Positions 23,351 through 36,422 are shown, counted from the stretch's first letter. The stretch is DNA of 64,000 nt from Polyodon spathula (GCF_017654505.1 NC_054558.1:15541778-15605777); one strand, 5' to 3'. The notes: generated by a model from the sequence alone, not told the origin. Translations and numbers: made by a program.

Positions 23351-25655
23351 TATTAATTGTGTATGTAATATGTGCCAAAGCAAGTCATCAGTGACTGGGC
23401 TCAGACTTTGTCCGGCATGCAGTCATTTGGTTAAACACTGTAGAATCTTGTTTGAATGCAATGATTCTTTCTTTCTCTCATTTAAATGTAAACCCAAAAA
23501 GATATTAAGAGGATTGAATGCATGAGTTGTGAAAGGGTCACTTAGTAAAATGGGCGCATCTGGGAAAATTAGAATGTGAGGAAGGTGTCCCTACTAAGCG
23601 TGTACAAGTGTCTTGTAGGTACGAAGTCAAGGCCATGGCGACTCACACCTGTGATGCAAGACGATGGATTCGAGAGCCTATTGTCGTGTTCACTGAGCCT
23701 ACCCGAGTGGAACCTGAGATCGAAGTGGAGTCCTGCTGGGAGCGAGCTGAAACCCCGGATTGGAGAATTTAAAATGAAATGTATTAATGCAATAATATGT
23801 GTTATAATCCTTTGTATTGTTTGTATAATCTTTAGTTTGGAAAATTGTGTAAGTGTGTAATCAAAAGTAAGGCGTAATGCTGTTTTAATTCTTAATTGTG
23901 AAACTTATGTATTTTCTTTATATAAAATCATGCAGTAGAAGCTGGTATAGTTTGATACAAGTGGCCAGTTTTTAGGCAGTTTCTTATCAAGATGGGCTTG
24001 ATTCCCAGAATTGAATGCTAAATTTCTGCAGCACCCTTTTTAGCCTAAGAAAATGTTGTTAAATGTTGAAATAAGGTTTAATATGCTTGCTTTTTACTAT
24101 AAACTATTTGTGCATGTAAGACCATATGCTTAACACTGCCTGTTATAATAATATACATGAAATTGTTTCTCATCAAGATAGGTTCGCATTTAAAATAGTT
24201 AGTAATCGTGTTCTATAGGGAGTAAACTGTCTAGTTTGACTCTGAGTTAAAAGATGATGCAACATAAAGAGATGTTGTTTGAAATATAAAATAAGAAGCT
24301 TAAAAAGTAATTTTAAGAAAAAGAATAGAAGATGGGTTTTAAGAAAGTAAAAACTTTATAACTTGCTGTGAGCCTGTCTTAAAGTCGTGCCAGAAAGTAA
24401 AGGGATAGTTGGCATGAAGAGCGGAGTTCTCTTATCAAACAGCGTCAAGGTTAGAGTGTCTTCTCGCCATAGAAAAATTGCAAAAAACCTTGATTATCGC
24501 TGGAAATTGGAAAGCTAAGCGCACAACTAGAAAACTGGTTTTAGCTGGTTTTTGTGCAGCTGAAAAAAATAGGAGGTCGTCCGCAGTTCAGCTGAATTCG
24601 TGCTGTTAGGAAACTCATAGGACAGAGACATTACAATCTTACACTTAAATAAAAAACAAATAGATTATCCATGAAGAGAAACTCTATATTGGGAAAAACA
24701 TAAGATGGAAGTTCCCTATAATATCTGTTAAGCACACGCCTGTAAAGAGAGAAGGAAAACTAATTTGAAGAATAGAATGGTATGAGGGAATATATTATTA
24801 GACATTAATACATATAATCAATATAATCATAACTAATAGTGTTGTATATACTTTAAACAACACTCATATATTCAAAATAATATTATTTTCTTTGTTTCAC
24901 CTAGCTTTTTAGATAGGGGAGGGGTCGAGAAATGAGCAAGATCATGATTGGATGTGTAGACCAGGTGTTATATTTTTATTAATTGTTGGCACAAGGCTCT
25001 AAATTTTTAGGCTTTTGTGTGCCAAAGAGATAAGAGTTAGACTTGATAAAGATTCTACATGTATTCCTATGGAGACGAATCCTATAAAAAGTCACACTTT
25101 TTGCAAAGGGGTACCACATATAAGACCTTTGCTTGACAGGGTGAAGTGGTCGATCACTTGCAGATCTCCACCAGACTGATTCTTTTGTTCATGCTACTAT
25201 TCTTTATAATATTAGGTAAGCATATTACTAACATTATTATATCTTACATGTATTGCTTGCATTGCTATAAGGTTTTGAAACTATGTTTTGGTTTTAAGAG
25301 AGTGTTATATTGAATGAAACTGAAATATAGAAGTGGGTGCTTGTAGACTGCATGTGTTGGAATTTGGAGGTCTGATCATCCTACCTTTTTCCAAATATTA
25401 AAAGCATTTTAATAAACCGAAGGAGCATTGTTCTGATTCGTAAAACTTAAAATGACTGAGTCTTGAAAGTCTTTCTTTTCGATTAAATAAAGGTTATATG
25501 GACTTACTTACAGCTCGTCCAGTGCTCGAACATAAACCTCTAGGAGTTTATAACATCTCTGTCCTCCTAACGTCTCCCCTGAGTTAAGAGTGTGCAGAGT
25601 AAATAGAAAATAAATAAGACCGAATAAAAAGAGTACGTGAAAATCTGCAAAACGC
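23351..25655 (+). mobile_element. Insertion in the Tc1 element, with LTR-like region at 24933-25630
   Basis: The insertion separates two parts of one Tc1 element. LTR-like signs on the plus strand, in order, are: a purine-rich tract (AGATAGGGGAGGGG, 24911-24924), a TG start at 24933, TATAAAAA at 25083-25090, and AATAAA at 25486-25491. A donor-like AG|GTAAGC lies near 25213. Upstream, a frame open from stop to stop at 23533-23771 (79 codons) has a composition unlike the surrounding A+T-rich DNA, but I recognise no domain in it. No upstream LTR, reverse transcriptase, integrase or target duplication was found. If it is an endogenous retroelement it is truncated and non-functional. The alternative is unrelated inserted DNA with chance LTR signals. 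Confidence 0.35.
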
Positions 25656-25837
25656 AACAGACGTGACAACTAGCACTGTTCTGCCATCCAGCTGGTCCTA
25701 TTGCAAGAGGATAGTGATGACCACAGGAGTGGTTTTTATACTTTTCCTCATTAAATAAGATTTGGTTCAGGTGATCCCATAATCAGTACCTCATTCAGTA
25801 GAATGGTCAGCAGTGGTCTCTTAATTTTTTCCAGAGC

Positions 25838-25985
<148 letters not shown>

Positions 25986-26009
25986 TATCCACACACCAAA
26001 GGTGTGTGG

Positions 26010-28590
26010 CTGTGGTAAACAATTTCTATGGACATTCTTTGGTTTGAACAACTTTTGACTAGGGCGTTTGATTTTCCAAATTCGGGTGAATGCTTTTTTA
26101 AAAATCGGGTAAAATTATTTAATAAAAAAAATCAGTATGTGCCTATTCAAGGAGTTTTTGGGTTTAACCTGAATGCAGAAAAAAAGCATTCAGGGGAGAG
26201 AAATCAGGTTAAATCGGGTAAATAAATATATAATGGATCGCAATTTTAATTAAAAATGTATGTGTGTATAATTATATTACCTTATAGTATTCATCTGTAC
26301 GTGTGGCATTCGATGACAGGAGCCCAGCAGCGATGGGGTGTATCTCTTAACAATAAATCACACACAAATGTATTATCCCTCACTTTCCCTGCAGGGCAGG
26401 GTATATCCTTTAATGTAAAATTCCCTTAACAGAGTGAAAGACTAATGTTTGCAGCTCATTTCCCTTAGTGACCCAGTGTTGGCAGCTTCCTTTCAATTAC
26501 CACCCCCTCTGGGGTTGCCTATCCCTGACTGGATGATAGTGGAGACACTCATATATGTCATACTTTAGTGCACTGCAGATACACAAACCAGTTATGATGT
26601 CGCTTGGTAAAGGCATTCTTTAGCAGAGCCTATCTGCGAGACCTGTGCGTCTTCTACACCTGTCTATAGTTTATCATCCATCATTATTAGACACTCCATA
26701 GTTCTTCATTTAGAAATACTGAAACAGTCAAAACTTTTGTCATCTAATTTATATCTGTAAATCTGGATGCTTATCTAAAGTTACAATTCCATTGCTTTTC
26801 CATTGTGGTGTTGCTTTTTTCTGGTACATGCTGAGGGATGTGTTCTTGTGGAGCACCCTTCTCACTAAGAACCTGCTTGCAGAGGGAGAGGAGGACAGTT
26901 ATTAAAACAGTGTGTTCATTGAGAATGGTGTTCAAAAGGCAGCTAATTCTTAGTTTTTTACATGGGGTTTTGGTGCAGGGAATCCATAAACCAAGACAGA
27001 TAAAACACAATGACTTATTGGGTATCAGCATATGGGGGATATAATGATTTGGGGATATAATAATTGCTGTTTAGCTGCAAGGTTTTAGTGGATAAATGGA
27101 GGACCATGCCTGTATATATCTCTCGCTTGCATTTGTACATATATACATTGGATGTAGGTCATTGTGATTTACTGACAGCTGTAATTTTGTATTTATAGCC
27201 GTGGCTGGGGGATCTATGTTAGTGACAGAATTGTTGTAGAAAAAAAGCAAGCAAACCTTAAATGTTAAACTGCAATAAAAACAAGCTTTGTTTAATTTTG
27301 ATAAGTGTTTCTTTAATGCATGTCAAAAATGACAGGCAGAAAGATATATTTGAACTGAAATTCATTTGCATGTTTGCTTATTCCCTGAAATGTATTGCAA
27401 TGCTTGCCCTGTGGTTTCTAAGACCATTTCAGTGTTTTCCGATTGAATCGTAGAATGAATCTCCTGGAAGATGAAAGAATGACTTCACAGAAACGTATGA
27501 AACACTTTTATTTTAGCTGGTTAGATGCGGGATGCCAGTCATGCTCTGCCTATAGCTAGCATCTGTTTGAGTGGCACAAAGAATGCTAGTACGCCACTGC
27601 ATGCCATGGTATTTGTGGTTCCCTGGTCTTGTCACTGAACCATCTAGGCTGTTCTCCTATTCTATGACACTAGAATGTCTGTTTATCCTACATGTGGTAT
27701 ATATTTGCACAATATATGTAGTCATAGGGAAACGATCCCTTAACAATAGTTGGAACATAACAAAAGAATAATTCCACTGTAACAGGCAGAATAAAAAACA
27801 TGTTCTTGTGTGGGTTTTATTTTTCAGCCAGCCCTTTGCATCGATAGATTTTTAGATGATGCTGTGGAAGGAATCAATGGGGCTCTGCCACTGCCAGGAA
27901 GCCAAGTCGATTGGTGTAAAGCTGCGGTAAGGTAGTATTGGAAATTTTTTTTTTTTCCTGCCCTCCAGACATTCACTGAAAAAGTCTTCTGCCCTCCAGA
28001 CATTCAAGAGATTGAAAAAAAGAGAGTGATCTGAGTAAGAGACTGCAGAGATTAAGTAGGTTAATATGTGGATCTATTTTATTTCAGAGTACATTTTCAT
28101 GCGAGAGGTAGACTGGTGGTGGGGGTAATCACACTGCAGTGTGTGTACAAGCTATATTATACTGTCTGTATACATATACATGTATTAATTGTATTTACCT
28201 AAATCAATTGATGTTTCTTACAAACAGGTATCTACCCCACAAAATGCTTTATGGCCTCTCTGACCTTTAGTGGGGTAAAAATCAGTATGTATTTTAACAG
28301 CATCATAAATTGAATTGATGATCATTAGCACCTATTTGGTATAATTGTTTAATCATACACCTGACTATATGCCTACAAAATCCCTGACTTTGTGCAAGTG
28401 TACCTAGAAGAATTGATGCTGTTTTGAAGGCAAAGGGTGGTCACACCAAATATGGATTTGATTTAGATTTTTCTTCTGTTCACTCACTTTGCATTTTGTT
28501 AATTGATAAATATAAACTATTAACATGTCTATTTTTGAAAGCATTTTTACTTTACAGCATTTTTTCACACCTGCCTAAAACTTTTGCACA
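26010..28590. other. Mostly unannotated; exon-like segment and a short direct repeat
   Basis: Apart from the candidate at 27828-27926 nothing coding was supported. An 18-bp phrase CTGCCCTCCAGACATTCA occurs at 27958-27975 and again at 27989-28006, a 31-bp tandem duplication. Confidence 0.3.
27828..27926 (+). other. Exon-like segment, 33 codons
   Basis: The segment follows a pyrimidine-rich acceptor (GGGTTTTATTTTTCAG, ending 27827) and ends at a consensus-like donor GCG|GTAAGG (27927). It is exactly 99 nt, open in one frame, phase 0 at both ends, and acidic/Gly-rich. It contains RFLDDAVEGINGALPLPG and a later DWCKAA. It is the best exon-shaped object in the window, but I recognise no protein family and found no partner exon within reach. 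Chance occurrence in 64 kb cannot be excluded. Confidence 0.25.
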
Positions 28591-28591
28591 G

Positions 28592-28721
<130 letters not shown>

Positions 28722-28894
28722 ATACAAACTATCCCAGAAATTTCAAATTATTGTATCTCACCAATAACAGGGTCCGATGTGCATAATGTTGGTCACTATT
28801 TCTTATTAAATAAAGATTTAAGATCAAAATATTCAGAAATTACATTATTAAGTAATATTTATTTTTGATCTATACCACTAAGATTATGCTACCA

Positions 28895-29245
28895 GGGATG
28901 CCTTGTTCTTATCCACAAAAACTAGTGAGGTGATCAAAACTAGACACAACATTCTAGGTGGGGTCTAACTAGAGTATTGTATAATGTCTCTAGACTTCCA
29001 CGCTTTCTGCCATATAGCCTAACATTCTATTTGACTTTTTAAATTGCCTCACCACATTGGTGAGATACTTTAATGATAACCCCACCCGAGATTCTTTTCA
29101 AAGTCCTCGTAACCTATTCCCATCCCGTTCATTTTATACTTAGATATTGTTACACCCAATATGCAATACTTAACATTTCTTAACATTAAACTGAATTTGC
29201 TACATGTTTGCCCAGTTAAAAAAGACACAAATCCCTCTGAATTAG
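28895..29245 (-). mobile_element. CR1/L2-like LINE, reverse-transcriptase domain fragment
   Basis: Minus-strand translation in two alternating frames gives the back half of a LINE reverse transcriptase. A QFNVKKC...VLHIG stretch (near 29190-29160) corresponds to the family's FNVxKCKVLHIG. A YEDFEKNLG stretch (near 29100) corresponds to EKDLGV. KKSNRMLGYMAESV (near 29020) corresponds to the KANRxLGxIxR motif. Then comes a damaged LVRPHLEYC-like region (near 28960). Stops and at least two frameshifts break it. It is a 5'-truncated, inactive copy. Clade assignment (CR1/L2 rather than another LINE) is from motif wording. Confidence 0.8.
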
Positions 29246-29249
29246 ATGT

Positions 29250-30500
29250 TGAATGGAAGTAGCCCACTCTCTTCTGCAAGGCACAATGAAGAAGTTTAAC
29301 AAAGTTTATCTGTATAAGGTAATGGCTGCAGATACCAGAATACACAATTATAGGTTTAGTAGCCTGCATATACACCAGGTGGCCCAATACACAGTTTTGT
29401 GTAAATTCCGGACAATATAAGTCTTTGTTAAAATGTTTATATAGTGCAACAGCGTGTTTAACCCACATTTAAAGGAATGCAACAAACATTAACCTAAGGG
29501 TTTCCATATGTTTGTACTGGAGTTTAAGATGAGCTGGAGAAACCACACTTTGATTGGTTGCTAAATGTCAAGGGGCTGCTTTTCAAATGAAATAGCTTCA
29601 CAAACTATGTTTCAAAGAGGCACAAGACAAATGAGCTGGAGATGGTTATTGAGTGGAACATCATTAAACACTTTGTCCAACTGAAACCAAATAAACACAA
29701 TCATAAAGCTAAGTTTAGCAGTCAGACTGGGGTGTGCCATGATTTGGATTGGTACGAATACTGTAAAAAGTGATTGATAAGATTGAAGAGTATATACTGG
29801 ACCTGTTTGAAATTAAATTTATGATTTGAAGGCGATAAAGTTAAAATGTGGTTTATAAAGTAAATCATTCAGTAAATAATATCCATCTCCAATTTACTGA
29901 AAAACTGAGAAGTGGATTTTTCATTGCAAGACAAGTGTACCTTGGTAATATCTAAGAGCTAATCCCTAAAGAGACCCGTCAGAAGCATGAGGAAATGCTG
30001 CGTTTATCATCCATGGTGTGCTATTTCTTCTGTGTGCTGCACGCTTTCTAAAACAGACACGAACATAATAGCATTTTTATTGTCAAACCCCTCCCAAACT
30101 CACCAAGTGGAAAATCATCAGACCTCAGATTTTGGCAAAGTGGTTTAAAATGACAAACGAATATTTTTGTAAGACTCTCTTAAATTGGTTGATTTGGGAT
30201 TCAATTGTAACAGGATTGGCAAATATTAATTCCCTAGGTGAGCATCTAAACCACTGTTCAGAAGAGCCGAAACAAGCTGTTATAAAGCTTGTATCCTTGC
30301 CTCGCCTGCAGGAGTCAGAAACATAACAGCAGCATGTCATATGCTCTGTCAGATCATTTTTATATATAAGTTTTAAGTGTAGGTACAAGAAATGAACCCT
30401 TTCATGCCAGGCTATGTAAAAAGCTACCTTTGCCACTGAATCAAATCCTCATATCTCGGGGAGGGGATCAAAGTACTGTAGTTAAGAAATACAACAAACT
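29250..30500. other. Unannotated sequence
   Basis: The open minus-strand frame of the LINE fragment extends to 29468 by chance beyond recognisable LINE sequence. No gene or further repeat was recognised. Confidence 0.35.
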
Positions 30501-30504
30501 ATAA

Positions 30505-30905
30505 GGCATAGTATACTGAGCATCAGAAGAAACTTATCACTTATATTTGAGCATCAAAAGAAACTTATCACTTATATTTGGATAAAATCCACTAGATGTG
30601 ATCGAAAAATGACAAACTCTGTTCTAGAGCAGGTGCAGTTACTTTTTATTGTGCTGATTAACAATTGACATCACGAAGATGCTGCAAAATGATCTGTCGA
30701 TCTTGGGCAGGTGTTGTGATTCTTGGTCTCCTAGTTCATTGAGAGAGTGTGTCTGGTTATACCGTCTCGCCAGGTTTGAAATTGCTGGCAGTAAGAACCC
30801 AAGACTGTGAGCCACAACACCAATATGCTGATTGCATATTGAGCCACACCTCCAATATGCCAACTGCACGAAGGTGCTGCTCTCTTGACAGACGTGGCAT
30901 GTTGT
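30505..30905 (-). mobile_element. Second Tc1-like transposon fragment, different family
   Basis: It holds a terminal-repeat-like segment plus the N-terminal part of a transposase gene (see 30658-30900). A 31-bp unit beginning GAGCATCA(G/A)AAGAAACTTA is tandemly duplicated at 30518-30548 and 30549-30579. Only about 400 bp of the element remains. The catalytic domain and the other end are absent. Confidence 0.65.
30658..30900 (-). pseudogene. Tc1-like transposase N-terminal fragment
   Basis: From an ATG at 30900 the minus strand reads MPRLSREQHLRAVGILEV, typical of the helix-turn-helix start of a Tc1/Tc3-type transposase. A frameshift follows. An ISNLARRYNQT stretch appears in another frame, then after further damage RRPRITTPAQDRQI, matching the GRPRxTTPxQDR linker that precedes the catalytic domain. 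The stop is at 30658-30660 and no DDE domain follows. This is a dead fragment, clearly distinct from the transposase at 22280-23306. Confidence 0.75.
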
Positions 30906-30909
30906 TTTT

Positions 30910-33420
30910 TTTCTGTAATTTTCTTTATTGCTTTTATTCAAGCTTGCAATTCAACAGCTGAAATCACTCCATATCCTGTCCAATCAACTGTCTAACTAAT
31001 TAGGTGATTAAGTGCATATGCTTCAGTCATAGCCACTCAAGCGTGTCATGGTCAAGGATGAATGATCAAGTGATTAAAAAGAAACCAAAAACATTTTGTC
31101 AATGTCCATCATTTCTATACCTATTCCCCCAACTTGCTCATTATGCCCCTGGCCTTTGTTTAGCTTGATTAATGTTTTCCCCACAGTATCCTCCAGGTGT
31201 CTGTTTGAATTTGCAGTTGCACTTGGTTTCAATTTAGAACCAAATAAAGCCAGTCAATCGGCAGATAAAGACCACTGGGAGAGATGATAGGTGTTCTCTC
31301 ATCAATAAAAGTTAAATATCAAATAGTTTGCAAAAATCTAATTACCAGCTGCACTGAGCTTCATTGAATGATACTCTGCTGGGGGTAAATAAAGGATTAA
31401 AACAAAAAACATTGCACCTTAACAGGGGCCAGTGTCACGTGGGGATCTGGAAAACAGGTTGGTGAATGGAGGGCAGCTCATGTTGTAATGCAGAGCAATG
31501 TTTTATAGAAAAGTCTGTCTAAACCTTAGATGGAGCCTTGCTCTTTTAGACTGAGGACATTGAGAACATTGACATTGAAGCTCAACACCTTACTGCATGT
31601 TATGTAAAATATTCCATCATACTTTTTCTGCTATTTTATCTTGGCGATATAAAAACCTTAAGGAATCATTGTTGTATTTGACCTTGTATAAAGTAAAGCA
31701 TGAACGTGCCATCTATGTTTGGTACAGTTGTAGCTCTTTATACTAACATATAATATTATTCTTGTATTGTGCTGCTGAAGTTAAACACATTGTTATACAT
31801 ACATGACTTTTTGTGAGACAGGCTGTGGATAGTAACAAAATGATCATATCATATCATATGTTCCCACAATAGATTTACCATAGTGGTGCATTGTAAGAGG
31901 TACATATGGGAACAGTATCTGCAAATGAGTTTTGTGGCTAAAGGGGTGTATGTCCAAGAAGATTTCTATAGAAACTAAAGTCCTTCGAATCCTGCATGTA
32001 ATCCTTTACACGTGTGCAGGAAAATCCTGTATGTTTGAAAGGGCCCCATTGAAAGAAAACCGTGCTGATTAATGACAATTTTGTACACTGAGCAAGTGAA
32101 ACAATACAAGGCGTGTAAAGAGTAGAGATAAAGCCATTCCTAGTTAAGTTTGGCATCATCACTTAGACTAATGACCTCTACTGTCACTGTGCAATGCTGT
32201 ATTTGTGGTTTTAAAAAAAAAACCTGACAAGCACATTCATTTTGTAAATGAAAAAAGGTAATTGTAAAATAGGGACCTTCTTTATTCTCCACTAAATAAA
32301 AATATATGGCCTGCCTAAAGTATAGACAATGCCATTACCAATTTAATTGGGAAAAAAAACTGCTTGCTATTACCCTATAGCTTCATCCCATCATGAATGT
32401 TAAGATTGTGCGGTGCTCAAAAATGCCCATTTATCTTTTTTACAGTAAATGAAAGGAGTGATAACTAACAAAATTATCACTACCCTGCACATTTTCTTCT
32501 GGTTCTATGCTAGTTCTTTAGACTTCTTTGGTATATTCTGATACCTTAAATGCAACACTATAGCTGCTGTTTCCTGGTACTGACCTAATCTGTTCAAACA
32601 CACCCAAACTCTCTTCAAACCATGTGACCTCCAGCAAAGAACCAGGATCCAGCAGTTTATCTATCACACTGTTATGTTAATGTGAAAAAAAGGTGAAGAT
32701 TTTATGGTGCCAGTAATCTATATAAATTTAATAATAACTAAAAAAATCAGGCATTACTTAGCACTCCTTTAAGGTTTCGTTATAGATCAGTTCACAGCAT
32801 TCCTCTGGTCACTGTAAATAACATGGTCAATATATCGCCTAGGGGATGCTGGGGACAAGTGAAACACAGGCTGGACTTCTTTAGAGTTAAAGTGCAGTGG
32901 GATTTAGATGAGCCAGGTTTGGGTTAGGTTGTGTTTGAAGATCCCCTGAATCTCTGTTGTTCAATGATTACTGGTGTTTGGGTGGTTGGATCTTCCCCCC
33001 TCTGCCGGATCTGAAAGGTTAAGTATTGGAATCAATATTCATAGAACTGCTTAATTATAGATTGTGTTGGGTACTAAGGTGTCCCTGAATAAAATGTCAA
33101 TAAACAATACATCCAATCAAACTTTGCAATCATAGGATATATTTAATTCCAACTATGTGCTTTCATCAATGTACTGTACACTCAATTCTGACCGTGTTCT
33201 TTGCTTAGCAATTACTGGGGCACGGCTGGACATTAACGAAGAGTTAAACTGGGTCAGTAAGGGTCCTCAGTGAGATTTTAGTACAACATGTGCCGACATG
33301 TCGGGTCAGAGTTTAACTAATCTTTTTCAGATGTTTCCTTCCTTAGTGAGGTTTTAGAAGTCAGGCAGCGTAGGACAGAGTTAAGCTTGGTCACTGGTAA
33401 AACTTAAAATAAACTAATGG
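30910..33420. other. Unannotated A+T-rich sequence
   Basis: No repeat family, gene or RNA was recognised. Confidence 0.35.
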
Positions 33421-33424
33421 GTCA

Positions 33425-33610
33425 GCAGTTGCTGACCTAGTAACAGCATGGCCACTTGAAGTGCAGGATGAGTCTGGTTCAAATCCATTCGTGTCTGGGG
33501 ACTCTACATTGTAGAGCCTTTGTACCCCTGTCAGGTTAGGGAGGAAAGTAGGTCTCCTCATCGCATTTCAGTGACCTGTTCAATCAGTCTTGGCAGAAAC
33601 TTCCCTGGCT
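33425..33610 (+). mobile_element. Possible tRNA-derived SINE fragment
   Basis: A B box, GGTTCAAATCC (33476-33486), sits about 30 bases after an A-box-like CTAGTAACAGCATGG. It is followed by a non-tRNA body without a clear tail. The B box is near consensus and the A box is weak. No flanking duplication was found. Confidence 0.4.
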
Positions 33611-33855
33611 GGGCCCTTTCCTTCAGGATTCAGTAGATTGCAGAAATGGTTGATTTAATTCTTCTTAATCAGAAAGTGGGTTTCAACAGTGAGGCACAAG
33701 TCTGTGGCTTCAGTGTAATATTTTAACTGGTTTAACAGACCCTGATTAGCACTAATCTTGGGACTACCTGATGTTAAGATAGCATAGTCCAAGATTAGTA
33801 CTAAGCTGGTTATATGTTGGTCAATTAAAAAAAATGACCTTTGCCAGACCTCGAT

Positions 33856-33925
33856 AAGGTATTAGCTCAGTGGTCAATGTCATGCTAGCCAACAAACATG
33901 GTTTGTATACAACTACAAATAGGAA
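33856..33925 (+). repeat. tRNA-like head (decayed SINE or tRNA pseudogene)
   Basis: The stretch TAGCTCAGTGGT (33863-33874) is a textbook tRNA D-arm/A box. A degraded B box (GGTTTGTATAC, 33900-33910) follows at tRNA-like spacing. The acceptor stem does not pair, so it is not a working tRNA gene. Confidence 0.4.
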
Positions 33926-33929
33926 AACA

Positions 33930-36075
33930 CTTATCTTATAGGATGTTTGAGATATGTGTTGGTTGTTAATCAAGAAGACAACTGTTTTATTTTGTACCAC
34001 CTTGCAGTGTATTACCTTGAAGCCACTGACAAAAGCACTAGCTGAAACATTTACTTAATGCACCTTTTTACTTTACCTTAAATTTGTGTTTTAAGGGTCT
34101 GGAATTGTGGGTAAAACATAAAAAGAACAATATTTAAAATAGTCATACATTGGCAATTTATCAAACTGAATACGCTGTAATCATTCATTGTTGAGCATTG
34201 CCCGTTTTTCAATAATGTCCCACCATCAGTCAATCATTTATACGTTTTATTCCCATCAAAGTGATTGTCAACATACAGTAGCTGATCGAATTAGCATGCA
34301 AGGTAACATGATGAAAACATATCCTGTTTAAATTGTGTTTCAACCAGGTTTGATGCCAATTACCCACCATGTTTAAAGCCTGAACACATTCTAATTAAAT
34401 TCAGAGCCAGCAATGTAAATGTTGTGGCTGCTGAATGGAGATTGTGAATTCGCGTTGACTTTGTCAGATATTCAAAAAGTAAAGTGAGCAGGCATATATG
34501 CAACTCCTCACATATGTGTTTTAAATATCTTAGCTAGGCGTGTATAGTTTAATTGGGTTAGCTGTTGAATACCTTAATGGCAATGGAGTGACCCTGTGCA
34601 AAGGGAAAAAAAGTAGCACAGTGTATCTATATTTATCAAAAGTTGTATGAGCTAGAGGTTGAATAGTTCAGGTAAAAATAGCCACTTAAAAAAAAATAAA
34701 TAAAAAAAAAAAAAATCATGTATTTGATAATGTCTGGTGCTGTTTGTGAACATACCTGTTTGTAACACTTTGCTGTGTGTGCGCTATATTTTTTTGTAAT
34801 GTATTTTCTACACTGTAATTTCTATGTTAATGGATTACAACCATAACCACACTTCTGTCCATTATTTTATTATATTATCCATTTACTACCAATGCAGAAC
34901 TACTGAGTTGGATATTTGGTTTTGGACATGGTGGCTGCCAAGACAGGTCTTAGATTGAACATAATATGAGTCTAGGCAGTCACCATTGCAGGAACCCATT
35001 TTCAATTATAGATAGATTATAGTGAAGCCGATTACTGGAGTCAAATTCCTTATCAGGTGGATTTGAGGATGCGTCGCACAGCAAAAAGAAGCTTGGATGT
35101 TTGCAGTGCAGGCCAGTCAGTAGGGGAAGCTGCTGGTTTGCAACTGACAAGAATCAAGCAGGCTTGTAGGGGTGGGAACAATTTTCATCTCAGGTTAAAT
35201 TACCTAGGAAGTGCAAGAATGTCTTGCAAACAGAGATGACATCCTGATTAAAAAATGAAAATGCATGTTTGCTAAAATGTGGAATGTTTGTGGAACAAAT
35301 TTGTAAGCTCCAATTAGCTTCATTTTCATAGCTTGCCATTCTTGCATATACTTTCACTACTTGTACCACCTTCCTTTAAACATGGTTTATTTTAAATGTT
35401 TCATTAACTTATATTGACAGCTTATAGAATAGTTTCATTATCTTATACACTGAAAAATTAATAAAAACGCCTACATATGTGTTATGTCCTTAAGTGAAAT
35501 CGTGTGCAATTTTGATTGAGTTATCTTTTCCTAGTTTTACTGTAATTTATTAAATATCAAAAAATGAATAGGATAAATGACAGCTGAACCTTACAACTTT
35601 GAACAATGTTTTTACTAGTTAATATATATCATCCAAAATGTCCCTTTACACTAGGTTGCCTATCTTTGGACAGACTATAGACTGTAGTCAAAATAAACAG
35701 CAAATAACCTCTTGTTTTATTTTTTTGTGAAAACCACTAAAACCCATTGCAAAAATAATATAATAAAAGCTAACCGATGAAGGTTGTTTTCTTTCACTAT
35801 ACTCACTATGGTAGATGTTTTGTTCACGCCAGCCCAGCAGCATACAGTACTGTAGGTGCTGCTTTTTCTTGGCAGGTCATTCTCGTCATGCTCTTTTCCT
35901 GCCTTGCTCTGGCACCTCCCTTGGTTTCTCAGCTCTCCCTTCCGACACTAAAATCCTTTAACCTCCAGGGTCAAGCGACAGGATCAGGATTGTCTTCCTC
36001 TTGCCCTGCTGCTGCTGACATCGCCTATCTGAACAGCTTTGCATTGCACAGTTAAATGAAATAAATCTGCTGCAA
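33930..36075. other. Unannotated sequence
   Basis: No supported gene. A 60-codon plus-strand open frame at 35057-35239 follows an acceptor-like TTATCAG but has no donor or recognisable family. A-rich runs lie at 34687-34714. Confidence 0.3.
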
Positions 36076-36077
36076 GA

Positions 36078-36079
<2 letters not shown>

Positions 36080-36154
<75 letters not shown>

Positions 36155-36172
36155 CAGAGAGAGAGAGAGAGA
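36080..36172. repeat. (TA)n and (GA)n microsatellites
   Basis: TA at 36080-36148, a short CACATACA bridge, then GA at 36156-36172. Confidence 0.96.
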
Positions 36173-36332
36173 AATACTTGATGCTAAGATTCGGCTTTCA
36201 CAAAGCGAGCAACTAGCACTACTTTCGGCTGGAGTTTCATTATCATGGACATCAGGGAAATTTGAAGGCTGTACCTGATGAGCAGTAAAGGTTAAGAAAT
36301 GCAAGAGAAGGGGATCATAATCAGAGCAGTTT

Positions 36333-36422
36333 ATTCATCTCCCAGTAAGACGGCAGGTATTTAAGAAAGACGGCACTGTCTAACTGGAGTTTAGATTTTA
36401 CTGGTCTTACTGGGAGATGAAT
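36333..36422. repeat. 90-bp hairpin with perfect 19-bp arms
   Basis: ATTCATCTCCCAGTAAGAC (36333-36351) is the exact reverse complement of 36404-36422, with a 52-base loop. No target duplication, microRNA seed or protein signal was recognised. It may be a very short MITE or a structured RNA. Confidence 0.8.

Noticed and set aside
24600..25563. Inverted AGGACAGAGA words as terminal repeats of a ~950-bp transposon
   Set aside because: Only about 10 bases match well. The flanking bases diverge and no target duplication is present.
33856..33925. Functional tRNA gene
   Set aside because: The D-arm word is perfect, but the B box is degraded and no acceptor stem pairs.
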